A stretch of 64,000 nt of DNA, taken from the NCBI GenBank assembly GCA_025331445.1, contig JAIWNE010000050.1, positions 156,712-220,711 of the forward strand. The letters run 5' to 3'. A program made the position numbers and the translations under genes. The notes beneath the pieces were generated by a model. The model ran no database searches. It had not been told where the DNA came from and saw nothing but the letters and a program-made list of their open reading frames with translations. The stretch is from Blakeslea trispora. Taxonomy: Eukaryota > Mucoromycota > Mucoromycetes > Mucorales > Choanephoraceae. Of this stretch, positions 9,709-22,597 are shown one piece after another (positions within the stretch are counted from its first letter, which is position 1; the number at the start of each line of letters is the position of its first letter).

Positions 9709-11846
9709 CAGATCTGATGACTTTTCTGTTGGTCTTCTCATCACCCCTTTTCTTACTGAATTGAACACATTCACTGTTATTCCTGTTATCAAAAAAAAGA
9801 AAAAAGCTAATAAAAACCTACCCAATTAGAATTATGGTAGATTAGCAGGCGCTTTCACTTACTAAAGAAAAACATTCCGTAAATCGCAAGAGATCTTGAC
9901 TTTCCTGAATCAACTGTACGAACAGCATATAAAAGACTTTAGCAAGACTTTAGCTAGGAAAAAAGTCTTCTCTCTTAAACTGATTTTAATGCTACTGGTT
10001 AAAGTATTCATTGACAACTTATTGAGTTGATCGAGGCTTAATATCGTCGCTTTTTGAGTCTTGGCAAGAAGGTCTCTTTGTCCACTTTTCGAAAAGCTTT
10101 GAGTTATATGAACTTCAAATCGCGTGTTGCAGCAAAGAAGCCAGCACTGAAGCGCAGACACAAAGAACCACGTTTGGCTTGGGTCAAAGAAAGGCTTAAC
10201 TGGACAAAGGATGACTGGAATAAGGTAGTTTAATCTGATGAGGCCAAGCTCACCTTAAAGAGTGCTAGTTTTTGGAACTAGAATGATCAGAAAGGGCGGA
10301 GAAAGATACGAGGAGAGGCACATTAAGGGTGCCCACAAGTTTGGTTTGGGTTCTGTGATGGTATGGGAATGCTTTCACGCAAATGGTATTGGCCCTCTTG
10401 AGGTACAGCATGAATCAATGGATCAAAAAGTGTATGTTCAATGTTTGGTTGATTGTTGCCTTCCCTGGATCGAGAAAGAGTCTTACAAGACCAATATTGG
10501 CTACATAATGTAGGAAGACAATGATCCTTATCATGTAGAAGCATACTCCCGGTGATTTAAGCTGAAGACCATAACAAACACTTTTGACAGATGGCCAGCA
10601 CAGGTTTCAGCCGTTGATCCTATAAAGACTTTTGTGCTTATCTAAGAAATCGATTGACTGGGAGTGAGATTGATACCCTCAGTGATTTGGAGGGGGTTTT
10701 AAAAGAGGAATGGTACAAGCTCGCTCTAGATTATCTGAACAACTGTGTTGGCAGCATGAACCAAAGATAAGAATCGATTGCAAAGGCTAAGATAGCCTAC
10801 AAAGTATTGATACATTGATGTTTTTTTTTCACCGAAAAAAACAATATAGTCTATTTTACACATGCTTAAAACATGAAAGCACTATTGATAGGCAAAAGCT
10901 GTGCTAGTGTGGAATAGTCTTCACAATATAAGTTTTGTTTTCAAATTTCACGAGATATTTCGAGGCATATTGTAAATCTTTGCCTCTTGGGATCTTGTTC
11001 TTTCTCATCGCAAACACTATGCTTCCCTTAGCCAGGCTCAAATAAGATCTGTCAAATGTTTTTCATGCCCTATTAATATATATATTATAAACAACCCTAT
11101 TAAATGAAATATCGTCTTTTGTAAGGATAAAATTTATTTGAAAGAATCCACGAAAAATCACACAAACGTGTGTTCGATACATGATTCTCAAGGAGACAAG
11201 AGGGTAATTATACATGTTTTATAAGCATCTTTCTGTTGAAGAAAGTGCTTCGCTGGCTACTGTTGAAGTCTTACACGTACTGATGCCAAACAGGGACTTG
11301 AAAGCATCAAAGTCCAAAAGTTACCAGCTTCTTGCCTCGCTTACATCTTCTTTAACACAGTGTTCATCGTACAACAAAGCAACATCGTACAAGCAATTGA
11401 TGCCTGTGCTAAAGTTTGCAAATTCTTGGTAGGTTGTTGGGAGTACTAGACTACCAACTTCTAGCATCAAGCATATGCCGCCAGCAAGCGAGCACAGGTA
11501 GAATTTCATACTTTGGCCTGTTTTCCTTTGTCAGTTTACAACACTTTCTTTTGTTTGCTCTTTACATGAGTTCTGCTTACCAATGACTTGGAAGACCATG
11601 GAATGCTTCAAGTTGTCAACTACAAGCATATTAATTCCAAAGAGAGCAAGCCGGTATTGATCCAAGGCAACACCATTTGCTGATGCCATGGATCGCTTAA
11701 TTTCGCCTACAACATTTGTATACGACTTGTTCTCTTGGACTTCCACAATGTAGTCGGGCCGACATCTCTTCACCGAATCCACATCAAACAACACGCGGTC
11801 ACACCTTTACAACATACAAATACACATACACATACGCATACACATA
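9709..11846. repeat. Left arm of a 2.14-kb near-identical inverted repeat
   Basis: Pairs with 14246-16382 in inverted orientation: paired coordinates sum to 26091 at the outer part and 26092 further in, so only about one single-base indel separates the arms (a T-run near 10271). The arm contains a Tc1 relic and the last exons of the PD-(D/E)XK-like gene. The outer boundary is the palindrome CAGATCTG on both sides. The inner boundary falls in an ACACAT hexanucleotide tract in an intron. Confidence 0.93.
9900..10800 (+). pseudogene. Tc1-like transposase relic (left arm)
   Basis: Broken DDE transposase of the Tc1/mariner superfamily. Visible pieces include WTKDDWNKVV followed by SDEAKLTL (first catalytic Asp region), GLGSVMVWECFHANGIGPL, EDNDPYH (second Asp region) and a C-terminal WYKLALDYLNNCVGSMNQ stretch. 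They lie in different frames with stop codons between them, so it is inactive. An inverted copy occupies 15292-16192. Confidence 0.8.
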
Positions 11847-13104
11847 TTAATTTAAATGAAAAAGCTATTTTTTGTGTAAGAGTTTTAGTTCACTTACCCT
11901 TGAGGGGCATGTATGTTGCTTGCCTTGAAGATATGGCATACAGCAGGTACAACATTTGACTGAAGGCGCATCTCGCCTTTTGTAACTGCTTTCAAAGTCA
12001 TGTGGCCAAGCCTGCAAATAGGTTAGTTGCGAAGGTGAGATTCTTGAATTACTTACAAACTTATCAGCACATTTATGACACGCTTTTCAGCGCCAGTGCT
12101 ATTCTTTTTCAATAGTCTTAATTGTTCGTCAAGCTCATCTACGTCGTAGCTCTCTTCGAAAGCCTAAAATAGTGTGAGTACTATATGGTTCAACATTGGC
12201 TATTTGCGTACCTCAAACATGTCAGTGAGATGACTCTTCAAGCTCTCTTTTGCTTTCTTTGGCTTTCCAAACAAATGATTCCTCATGAACAGTCTGAAGC
12301 GACTGAGATACTGGCTGTTAAGAGCATCACCAATTGCTTCATTTCCAGCCTTCTTCAATACAAGAATTTTTTGTAATATCCTACAGTTGAGAGTAAGTAA
12401 AAAGTTATTTATACAGCATGTGCGTATAATCAAACACTCACAATAGCTTATTGACATCACTAGACAAGTTCTTGTTTGAACTTGATTTAAAATACTCAAC
12501 ATAAATGCTGAATCTCTTGTTCAACTCCACCTCCACATCAACATCTTCAAAGACTAGGTCCCCCTTGGTATTTATCGTTGGCAACCCATCAATACTATTT
12601 TGGAAGAAACCAAAAAGTTAAAAGCAACATTAGAGAAGAAGAATGATTAAATTGTTGACATATAAATACTTACGCCTCAACCACATTACTTGTGTAAATG
12701 CTTCTTTTAGTTGCTGGCTTCGAAATAGTAGATCTTTCTACAATCTTTTCAAATAGACAGAATTAATACAAAAAATAAAATAGTTTGTGTATAAACTAGT
12801 CAGTGTTGAGCTTACCAACGATACCCATGACTTCTTGGCATTTCCCTTGACCTATACATATGTGTTAGAAATATCACACCAAATATGTCATGGCTTACTT
12901 GTAACATACAAACGAAACATTATGGTCCTTTGCATGAACGCTAAACCAGCACAACCAATTGTCAAATTCAGCTGCATCTTTTTTATCACAATGTGATTGT
13001 ATATATTGTTGATGTTCTTTGATAAATGCTTCAAAAGAAGGTTGAACATCTTTTTGATCGCATTTGTGAAAAAATCTTTTAAAAATTTGTGCGTGAGGAG
13101 TCAT
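11321..13104 (-). CDS. Nine-exon gene with PD-(D/E)XK-like motif, function unknown
   Basis: Exons 13104-12910, 12851-12816, 12744-12674, 12594-12442, 12380-12212, 12163-12057, 12011-11898, 11804-11581 and 11517-11321 total 1266 nt and give an uninterrupted 421-residue protein. All introns are GT-AG, one with a GTGAGT donor. Residues 297-318 read RPDYIVEV, then GEIK: Pro298-Asp299 and Glu316-x-Lys318 fit the PD-(D/E)XK nuclease-fold signature. The C-terminus (EVGSLVLPTTYQEF, YDVALLYDEHC) is not recognised. The last two exons and part of the seventh intron lie in the inverted repeat; a truncated partner is at 14288-14771. Clean splicing argues for a functional or very young gene, possibly one of a lineage-specific multicopy family. 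Nuclease activity is a motif-based guess. Confidence 0.75.
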
Positions 13105-13283
13105 GGTAATAATTTGTAGATGAAAAGAACTGCAGTTGCTACGGCATTATGTCCGTTTTTATACCCTGCGATATATCGTGACTGAACTTTGTTGCCTTTT
13201 TGAAAATGTCGATCATAGTTTACTCTTCTTATGAACATAAAATCATCAATTGTTTGATGCAATGAATTTCCTTTCCTTGCCAT
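13101..13283 (-). other. Short open frame upstream of the PD-(D/E)XK-like gene, probably not a gene
   Basis: Sixty codons beginning MARKGNSLHQTIDDF and ending in a stop four bases into the downstream gene's start. Composition is reasonable, but there is no splice continuation and no recognised family. It could be an upstream ORF of the PD-(D/E)XK-like gene. Confidence 0.25.
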
Positions 13284-13839
13284 TAAGTGAACATCATTAT
13301 AGCTAACTACAGGATTAGAAGAAGTAAGTCATATATATATATATATATATATCAGTGTGTATATCGTTTTTTTATTGCTAAATTTTGAGTTGAGCTATTG
13401 TTGTTTTTAAGGAATCGTTAGACTAGAGATACTAACGTTTCATCTGTAGTCGGACAGTGAGTGCTATGACATGCGAACGTTTATGGTTACGAAGTATTCA
13501 GGTATTGTCACAATGCTTTAAGTTTTACGGATCGATTTATCGAATATAGTGTACCTAGATGCAATCGTAACTCCTCTTCCTAACAATATGTGTTTTTCTA
13601 AAACCTCATTGACTTGCTGTTCTTGATCTTACTCTTAATTTAATAGATCAAGCCATACAAACCATTGTTGTCTGCTTATATAAGAATTGCATAATTTTTA
13701 TGTATATTACTCGTACAATTGTTTATCGGCCCTATTTTTATCGCTTTAGACAAAAACGAAAGCAAAAAAAAAAGAGCAAGAGAAAGAGCAATTATTTAGT
13801 TGAGATAAATGTTGATATTATTATTTGTTATATTATTTA

Positions 13840-13938
13840 CAATAGTCGCTTTATTTAAAAGTGTGCATATTCTTGAGAAATACACTCTTATATTGAGCAT
13901 ACTCTTAAATCAAACACTCTTAAATCGCGCGGCTACTG
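13840..13938. mobile_element. Small MITE-like element (about 100 bp)
   Basis: Ends are imperfect inverted repeats (CAATAGTCGCTTTATTTAA at the left; reverse complement of the right end CAGTAGCCGCGCGATTTAA). The interior repeats the word ACTCTTA several times. The related element at 39361-39513 shares the terminal ATTTAAGAGTGTT word. It lies in the spacer of the large inverted repeat. Confidence 0.6.
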
Positions 13939-14137
13939 TAGCTATCTCCGGGACAGCTAGTTACACACAACATGTTTCTTTTTCAAGACTATCATTTGTA
14001 CAATACGCAACAAACCATTCCAATCAAAACAAATGTATTAAGATACATTTAGCTATGTATAAGAGGCTGGCTTTATAAACAGCAATGATAACAACAGCAA
14101 TAGTTTTATGCAATAACTAATATTGAAAGCTATAGTA

Positions 14138-14274
<137 letters not shown>

Positions 14275-14287
14275 GTATGTTGTAAAG

Positions 14288-14771
14288 GTGTGACCGCGTG
14301 TTGTTTGATGTGGATTCGGTGAAGAGATGTCGGCCCGACTACATTGTGGAAGTCCAAGAGAACAAGTCGTATACAAATGTTGTAGGCGAAATTAAGCGAT
14401 CCATGGCATCAGCAAATGGTGTTGCCTTGGATCAATACCGGCTTGCTCTCTTTGGAATTAATATGCTTGTAGTTGACAACTTGAAGCATTCCATGGTCTT
14501 CCAAGTCATTGGTAAGCAGAACTCATGTAAAGAGCAAACAAAAGAAAGTGTTGTAAACTGACAAAGGAAAACAGGCCAAAGTATGAAATTCTACCTGTGC
14601 TCGCTTGCTGGCGGCATATGCTTGATGCTAGAAGTTGGTAGTCTAGTACTCCCAACAACCTACCAAGAATTTGCAAACTTTAGCACAGGCATCAATTGCT
14701 TGTACGATGTTGCTTTGTTGTACGATGAACACTGTGTTAAAGAAGATGTAAGCGAGGCAAGAAGCTGGTAA
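14288..14771 (+). pseudogene. Truncated duplicate of the PD-(D/E)XK-like gene (last two exons)
   Basis: Copies of exon 8 (14288-14511) and exon 9 (14575-14771) with the intron intact. The sequence appears identical to the left-arm gene, including the RPDYIVEV and GEIK motif. Everything upstream of exon 8 is missing and replaced by the microsatellite, so no complete protein can be made unless transcription starts inside. Confidence 0.85.
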
Positions 14772-15291
14772 CTTTTGGACTTTGATGCTTTCAAGTCCCT
14801 GTTTGGCATCAGTACGTGTAAGACTTCAACAGTAGCCAGCGAAGCACTTTCTTCAACAGAAAGATGCTTATAAAACATGTATAATTACCCTCTTGTCTCC
14901 TTGAGAATCATGTATCGAACACACGTTTGTGTGATTTTTCGTGGATTCTTTCAAATAAATTTTATCCTTACAAAAGACGATATTTCATTTAATAGGGTTG
15001 TTTATAATATATATATTAATAGGGCATGAAAAACATTTGACAGATCTTATTTGAGCCTGGCTAAGGGAAGCATAGTGTTTGCGATGAGAAAGAACAAGAT
15101 CCCAAGAGGCAAAGATTTACAATATGCCTCGAAATATCTCGTGAAATTTGAAAACAAAACTTATATTGTGAAGACTATTCCACACTAGCACAGCTTTTGC
15201 CTATCAATAGTGCTTTCATGTTTTAAGCATGTGTAAAATAGACTATATTGTTTTTTTCGGTGAAAAAAAAACATCAATGTATCAATACTTT

Positions 15292-16192
15292 GTAGGCTAT
15301 CTTAGCCTTTGCAATCGATTCTTATCTTTGGTTCATGCTGCCAACACAGTTGTTCAGATAATCTAGAGCGAGCTTGTACCATTCCTCTTTTAAAACCCCC
15401 TCCAAATCACTGAGGGTATCAATCTCACTCCCAGTCAATCGATTTCTTAGATAAGCACAAAAGTCTTTATAGGATCAACGGCTGAAACCTGTGCTGGCCA
15501 TCTGTCAAAAGTGTTTGTTATGGTCTTCAGCTTAAATCACCGGGAGTATGCTTCTACATGATAAGGATCATTGTCTTCCTACATTATGTAGCCAATATTG
15601 GTCTTGTAAGACTCTTTCTCGATCCAGGGAAGGCAACAATCAACCAAACATTGAACATACACTTTTTGATCCATTGATTCATGCTGTACCTCAAGAGGGC
15701 CAATACCATTTGCGTGAAAGCATTCCCATACCATCACAGAACCCAAACCAAACTTGTGGGCACCCTTAATGTGCCTCTCCTCGTATCTTTCTCCGCCCTT
15801 TCTGATCATTCTAGTTCCAAAACTAGCACTCTTTAAGGTGAGCTTGGCCTCATCAGATTAAACTACCTTATTCCAGTCATCCTTTGTCCAGTTAAGCCTT
15901 TCTTTGACCCAAGCCAAACGTGGTTCTTTGTGTCTGCGCTTCAGTGCTGGCTTCTTTGCTGCAACACGCGATTTGAAGTTCATATAACTCAAAGCTTTTC
16001 GAAAAGTGGACAAAGAGACCTTCTTGCCAAGACTCAAAAAGCGACGATATTAAGCCTCGATCAACTCAATAAGTTGTCAATGAATACTTTAACCAGTAGC
16101 ATTAAAATCAGTTTAAGAGAGAAGACTTTTTTCCTAGCTAAAGTCTTGCTAAAGTCTTTTATATGCTGTTCGTACAGTTGATTCAGGAAAGT
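15292..16192 (-). pseudogene. Tc1-like transposase relic (right arm)
   Basis: Inverted copy of the relic at 9900-10800, with the same stop codons and the same broken DDE motifs. One T-run near 15820 differs by a base from its partner. Confidence 0.8.
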
Positions 16193-16382
16193 CAAGATCT
16201 CTTGCGATTTACGGAATGTTTTTCTTTAGTAAGTGAAAGCGCCTGCTAATCTACCATAATTCTAATTGGGTAGGTTTTTATTAGCTTTTTTCTTTTTTTT
16301 GATAACAGGAATAACAGTGAATGTGTTCAATTCAGTAAGAAAAGGGGTGATGAGAAGACCAACAGAAAAGTCATCAGATCTG

Positions 16383-17520
16383 TTGGTTGTAAGGCCTTCA
16401 TTTTATGCTATTTCAAGAAACTAAAGATGTTTACGCCAGCCAACTTATTTCCTCTGATGACTCGTAACTTTCGACATTTGAGACTCATAAAGACTTTTCA
16501 ATTACTTTGCTGGTAAATGTCTAAAGCATCTGATAGAAATGCTGCTATAGAATGGTCAAAGTCATGAACACCATCACAATGTAGAGTAGGAAGTAAAGAG
16601 GCAAAATACATTTTTTTTCTGTCATACAGTGAAACCCAGCACTTCTCCGCATATTTCAGATATTGGCCATGTATCACACTAATTGTAGAGGAGTTGATAA
16701 CAAAAGTCTATTGGCGGCATAAACTTGGTAGTCTTTGCACTTCTTTACTTCTTTTACTTTACTTTATGTCTTCCCTCTGTCCTTATCTTCCTATGGGAGA
16801 AAAAAGATAAGGAACGAACTCAGACTTGTCGTGCACGTATACGTGACAACATTGGGACTGTTATTGAAAACAAAAATTTATTTTAGCAGTCAAAAATATC
16901 ATGTGATAGTAGGCTGTCAAAAAGGTATAAAAAGGGTCGTTTTCTCTCTCATTTTTCTGTTTCCTTATCCTAACTCTTAGGTGCGTTCTGTCTACGAGCA
17001 AGCGTGCTGACGGGTTGAACTCGGCTTTATGCTTGAGTAAGTTTGTTCATTAGGTAGAGATACACCTGATCTTCTAACATAATGAGTTATGGTTCGCTCT
17101 TGGCGACTTGCCTAGTTTTCTTCCCACGAAGCGCTATGGCATGTAATTATAACCGAAGATGTGATGGTGGAAGGCTCCTTTTGAGCAGGGATCCTCCTGA
17201 GGATCATATAGTTAGGGCTAGACTGCGTGGGCAGGATAACCTAGCTATATGTGATGGGCGCAATTTAAAGAAAATGAAAATATGAATGGAGGAAGGGGTA
17301 TTTCAGGAGTGGTCAAAACTAAAGGTTAAAAGTGTGGACAGAAATGTCCGCCCACTAGAGCCACTGTTATTAAAGTATGTTTTGACAGCTGAGTTTGCTA
17401 TGAATGATCCAGAGATAATTCTGAGTTTCTTAAAAGAAAGCTATCTATTTCTTTGAAATATCATATAATGATTCAAGTGGGGTTTACTTTCAGTGTTATG
17501 GTAGCAACAACAATATCTTT
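16383..17520. other. Intergenic, weak coding-like fragments only
   Basis: Frames at 16735-16980 and 17082-17285 are open but not recognised. Both lack introns or family signatures and lie between transposon relics, so I treat them as decayed mobile DNA or chance. Confidence 0.4.
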
Positions 17521-17539
17521 ATATAATCACACTATGTAG

Positions 17540-18740
17540 TGTGGTTCGAAATAAGCCGCAGATTCTGAAAGACTACCTTACATCATGCCTCAGTACAGCG
17601 TTTGTCTAATTAATATTTTGCATGGTCACCATGGGCTTTTGCAATTGATTTGCACCTTTAACTCATACTGCCAACAAGGTCGTTCAGATACTCTGGCATG
17701 AGCTAGTACTATTCCTCTTTCGAAAACCCCCCTCTCTCTAAGTCACTGAGGGTGTTCACCTCACTCTCACTCTCATCTAAACGCTTTCTCAGTTAAGCTT
17801 AGACATTTTCAATTGGGTTGAGGTCTAGACTCTGTGATGATCATCTGTCAAAGGTGCTTGTTATGGTCTTCATCTTGAACCACCTGGAATATGCTCCTAC
17901 ATGATAAAAAACATCGTCTTCCTGTAATATGTAGTCAATGTTGGTCTTCTTGGACTCTTTCTCAATCCAAGGAAGATAATAATAAACCAAACATTGAACA
18001 TATACTTTGTGATTAATTAATCCATGTTGTTACGACTAAAGGACCAATAGCATTTGCACCAAAGCATTCTCATACCATAACAGAACGTAAGCCAAAATTA
18101 CGGGTACCCTTAGTGTGCCTCTCCTTGTATCTTTCTTCATCCTTTCTGATCACTCTAGTTCCAGCACTAGCACTCTTAAGGGTGAACTTGGCCGCATCAG
18201 ACCAAACTACCTTATCTCAATCAGTCCTTGTTCAGTTTATCCCCCTCCTTTTCTTTTATCCAAGCTAAATGCAATTGTTTATACGCATAACTCAGAGCTA
18301 GCTTTTTTTTTGTTGCTGCTACACGCAATTTAAACTTTATACGGGTCAATGCTACTCGAAAAGCAGACAAAAGAGGCCTTCTTGCCAGAACCTAAAAAAT
18401 CTACGATGTTGAGACCTAATTGACTCAGTAGATCAACAACAAATGCGTTGACAAATCGCGTTTAAATCAATCTGAGAGAGAGAAGCCCTTTTTTTCTTCC
18501 TGTTGAAGTTTTGGGGAAAAAAGCTGATCGTACAGTTTTAGGAAGGTTGAGATCTCTTGCGATCTGAGCAAAGTTTCTTTAATACATGAAAGCGCCAGAT
18601 AAAAATTCCATAGTCGCATTCGGAGATGTGATTTTTGGCTTCTTTGACAACGGAAATAATAGCAAATGTGCTCGTTTTATTTTATGTTTATTAAGAAAAG
18701 GAGTGATGGGAAGACCAACAGAACAACTATGGGTGACATG
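17540..18740 (-). pseudogene. Second, older Tc1-like transposase relic
   Basis: The minus-strand translation shows many stops but recognisable pieces parallel to the 10-kb relic: a start of DLNLPKTVRSA type, SDQKG near the SDEAKL position, CYGMRMLW at the VMVWECFHANG position, and a WIEKES-like segment. Nucleotide alignment by eye to the 10-kb relic is clear (CTCCTTGTATCTTTCTTCAT versus the left/right-arm version) but strongly diverged. It therefore represents an older insertion of the same family. Confidence 0.7.
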
Positions 18741-20518
18741 ATTGAATCGCGGAGTTTATAAAATCCACAACATATTTTGGACCATACTGTAGATCATTTA
18801 CAGTGATTACTATTCATTATTCTGCAATAAAAGAGAGAACAGGATGACATGTCAATATTCTACATTAACGGGTATTAGAATTTTGTAATCTAACACTAAA
18901 CAATACTCATTGGTTGACACTGAGTTTGAGAAGATCAATCGAGCCTACTGAGCCCCATAATCACTGCAAATCACGACGATAACAGACTACCTATCTTTTT
19001 ATAGACTTTTTACTTTTACAAGGCAAATATAGCACTGTCTTCTATTGACGTTGAAAGTGTCTTGTAAGATGAAGAAATATTGAGATCAGCTAATGTATCT
19101 TTATACTGATTTTAGTATGCTTAGTTAGTGCATTAACATATAATTGTAGTCAACATGGGCGATGAACTCCTATTCTTTTTTTTTCCTACTCTGAATGAGT
19201 TTACCATGAGCATCAGCTCGACTTGCCTTTTCATATCTCTTTAGTAAAATAAAACAATCAACTGCTGATGTCCTTGTATCCCAGTGGTATTATTTGAGTC
19301 TTTTTCAATCATTAAATTCAGCAGACACTCCAAATAAATGACTACCAGATGATATTTTCCCTAGATCATGTGTAGTTTTATTATTTGTTGATGCTTAGAT
19401 ATATATGCCAATTGTTGAATCTAACTATATCGTTATCGCTCACCATTGGTTTTCTAAGGTATAAAGACACAATAGCACCAAGAGAAAAACAATTCGTTTT
19501 GTTGTTGGAAAGAACAACAAAGTCCTCTTGCGAATAGAAATAAACAGTTTGATTAGAGATTTGCGTATTTTTCTACAATGATGATAGAGTCATATTGTAG
19601 TTTTTCCCATCCTCAAACCTTTAAATTGGTATAAATCCTACAAGAAAAAAAAAAGGGACATCATGATGCTGCAGATAAGCCAGAAAAGAACAAAAGTTAT
19701 TTGATGCCCATTCGACCTAAACAGACAAGTTTTGCAGATCACAGCATAATCGATCGACAAAGCATCAAGATGTACATAGACTTTAGGGTTGTATAACACT
19801 CTCCATACAGGTTTCCTTTTTATACCAAATATCCGGTTTGACATTGAGAGAGATTCTTGACTATCAAGTTCTATACAATCTGATTAGTTTTTGACAGTAA
19901 AAAAAATTGTAACTTTTCGTATTGCTTGATTCTACTTTGGTCATTCATTTTCAGGAAATTCCATAAGCTTAAATGTTATATGCAGCAAACAAAACTCCTT
20001 TTGAAAAAAAACGCAAGTCAGACTATATATGCTGAACTTTAGGTCCAAACCTGTGTTACTGAGTTCATTTGTAGTAACAAATATCAGATCTTATTGATCA
20101 ATCAGAAGGCTTCATGACATCTTTTTTTTTTGTGTGATTGTAATACCAACTTTCTTTTTTATGTTGCCCATCTTAGCGTGGTAAAAAAAGAAAAAAAAAT
20201 TGAAAGTAAATGACTCCGTCACAGTCACGCTCCCGATGGTCAAGGTTAGACTACCTTTATGTCTCATAGTAAAGGTTAATTTGTATCTATTCCACTCAGC
20301 ATATTACAAGCTGAATTTATCATTGCATTATAGTAAATTTCTAAATGCTATAGACATTCTTGTTATTTTATAAACAAAATTCGTCGTTACCTTGATTTAC
20401 CCTACTTTTTATAACTTGAAACTCAGCATATCACAAAGAAGCTGTATACCAAAAAAAATTATCTATATATACTTTACCGAGTCTTTTTTTTCTTTTTTCT
20501 TCTACATTTTTCATCCCA
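18741..20518. other. Intergenic, no gene seen
   Basis: AT-rich, with scattered T- and A-runs. A CT-rich tract at 20482-20516 immediately precedes the start codon of the next gene and is a likely promoter-proximal element. Confidence 0.5.
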
Positions 20519-22468
20519 ATGACAGACATTAAGATTTTAGTTGAGAAAGAGAACAGCCAAGTGACTCATAGGCCTAGTAATCCATCCTCTGCCACTTCTA
20601 TCGCTTCTACTACTTTACCAGATGATAAAAGTGCCAAAGAAGATCATGACCTTGAAAACCGTAAGTATAACTTGACGTTAAGAATGAAGAAAGAGATGAC
20701 ATCTGACCTGTTTACTTTCTTATATTTCCTTTATATTCCTCACTTAGATGATAAACCTGAACTCGAAGTCAACGAACCAGATCAACAAGATGGTGGTTAT
20801 GGTTGGCTTGTAGTTCTCGGTACATTCATGGTTCAGGTTACAAGCTTTGGCACTGCTTCATGCTGGTAATTTATTGTTCTAGATGATCAAAGAATGCTAC
20901 ATGAGAGAATTTCATTTGTTCTTTTTTTTTTATATATAATTGCACAGCATGCTAATTGTAGCTTTTTTCTTTTTTTTTTTCTTGCTTTTTTTTTTTCTTA
21001 CTTTTTTAAAAAAAGGGGTAAGACAGCTTTTAAATGATTCGTAATAATGATCTGATAATGACATGACTATCATTTTGTAGGTATTTTTCAAGATTATTTA
21101 GATGTTCATATGTTTCAAAATAAGGTTTCCAATTCACAATTTAAGTTGAGTTTTGTTGGAACACTACTGGAAATCTGTGTCAACTTGATGGGACCCTTAG
21201 CACAAATCATTTCTTCTCGATTTGGCAGCAAAAGTGTCTTGATTTTGGGTACTCTCCTTGCTACCTTGGGGCTTGAGTTAGCAAGCTTTGGAACTGAGGT
21301 AAAGAAAAGAAACGACACTTTATGTATAGATAGCTAACATAAAACCATGTTAGATTTGGCATTTCTATCTAACTCAAGGTGTTATGTTTGGTGCTGGTGC
21401 ATCACTCCTTTATGTGGTATGTGTTGTCTGTCCCCTCTTTTTAAAAAAGAAGAATAGATGGTCTAAAGAAAAGAATGATGATTAGACTGCAATGGCAACT
21501 GCACCCTTATGGTTTAATAAGCGTCGAGGCTTTGCATTGGGTCTTGCATCTGGTGGATCAGGATTAGGTGGTCTTGTCCTTCCTTTTATTGTCACGCCCA
21601 TCAATGAGAAACTAGGCATTGCTTGGAGTTTTCGAATCCTAGGCTTCATCTGTTTGTTTTGTGATGTGATTGCATGCTTATTCATCAAGGACAGATTCCC
21701 TGCCAAGAAGAGCAAGGAAGAACGTTCTTTGAAGAAGATCTTTGATCTCTCGGTATTCAAGAATACTAACTTCTTACTCTGGTCTTGTGGATCTGTTATT
21801 TCTCTCATGGGTTATTTCATCCCCTATTTCTTCTTGCCTGCATACGCTACACATTTGGGCCTATCTGCTTCACAAGGATCAGCATTGATTGCCGTTATGT
21901 CTGCTGCTAATTTTGTTGGACGAATCTCAGTAGGGTAAGCATTGTTTCTATATCCTTTGTTTGTTTGTTTTTTTTTGGTAGATAATAACATCTTTTTTCT
22001 CTAGACTTATTGGAGATCGTATTGGTAGATTAAATGCAGATATTATCTTTACTTTCTGCTGTGCAATAAGTAATTTATTCGGATGGACATTTGCTTATAC
22101 TTATCCCACTTTAATTGGTTACTCTATTCTCTTTGGTTTATTCTGTGGCTCCTATTTTGCTATGAGTAAGAAACTTATTTGACGTGTAAATTCTCCAACT
22201 ATCATTCATCTTTTTTTTTCTCTGTTTAGTGACTCCTATTACTGCTTCTATCTTGACACCTGAGCAATATCGTACTGGTGTTTCTACTTTGCTTTTATTC
22301 AACATTATTGCTATCTTTGGTATTACTATTGCTAGTGCAATTGAAACAAGTGCAAATGCAGAACCTTACTTTTCATACAAGATGTTTACTGGTGTAGTCT
22401 ATCTAGTGGGAGGCATTATCTTGGTGGTATTGAAGATCAAAATTAGAGGTCTTTTTGCCAAGTTTTAA
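20519..22468 (+). CDS. Monocarboxylate-transporter-type MFS permease
   Basis: Plasma-membrane or organellar major facilitator permease of the MCT/SLC16-like group, predicted 463 residues. Exons: 20519-20660, 20748-20865, 21016-21017 (2 nt), 21081-21298, 21354-21416, 21486-21934, 22005-22165, 22230-22468. DGGYGWLVVLGTF is the MCT signature before helix 1, followed by WGIFQDYLD in the first loop. RRGFALGLASGGSGLGGLVL (helices 4-5) and NFVGRISVGLIGDR (mid-protein MFS motif) are typical. The cytoplasmic N-terminus is Ser/Asp/Glu-rich. The frame closes only if a 2-nt exon is included between the second and fourth listed exons; without it, the total is not a multiple of three. The substrate is unknown: monocarboxylate, riboflavin or other solutes are possible in fungi. 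Confidence 0.85.
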
Positions 22469-22597
22469 TTAGATTGTAATATTATTTACCAATAAAAAAA
22501 AAAAAAGTCTTGTATCTTTAAATCAAGTTAAACTGTTTATCATGACATTTATTTAAAAAATAATAAAAAGTAGTTATGTACAATGTGTCATTCTATT

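Noticed and set aside
17082..17285. Sixty-seven-codon frame with a hydrophobic start resembling a secreted protein
   Set aside because: No conserved motif, no introns, and located between transposon relics; composition of the C-terminal part is not protein-like.
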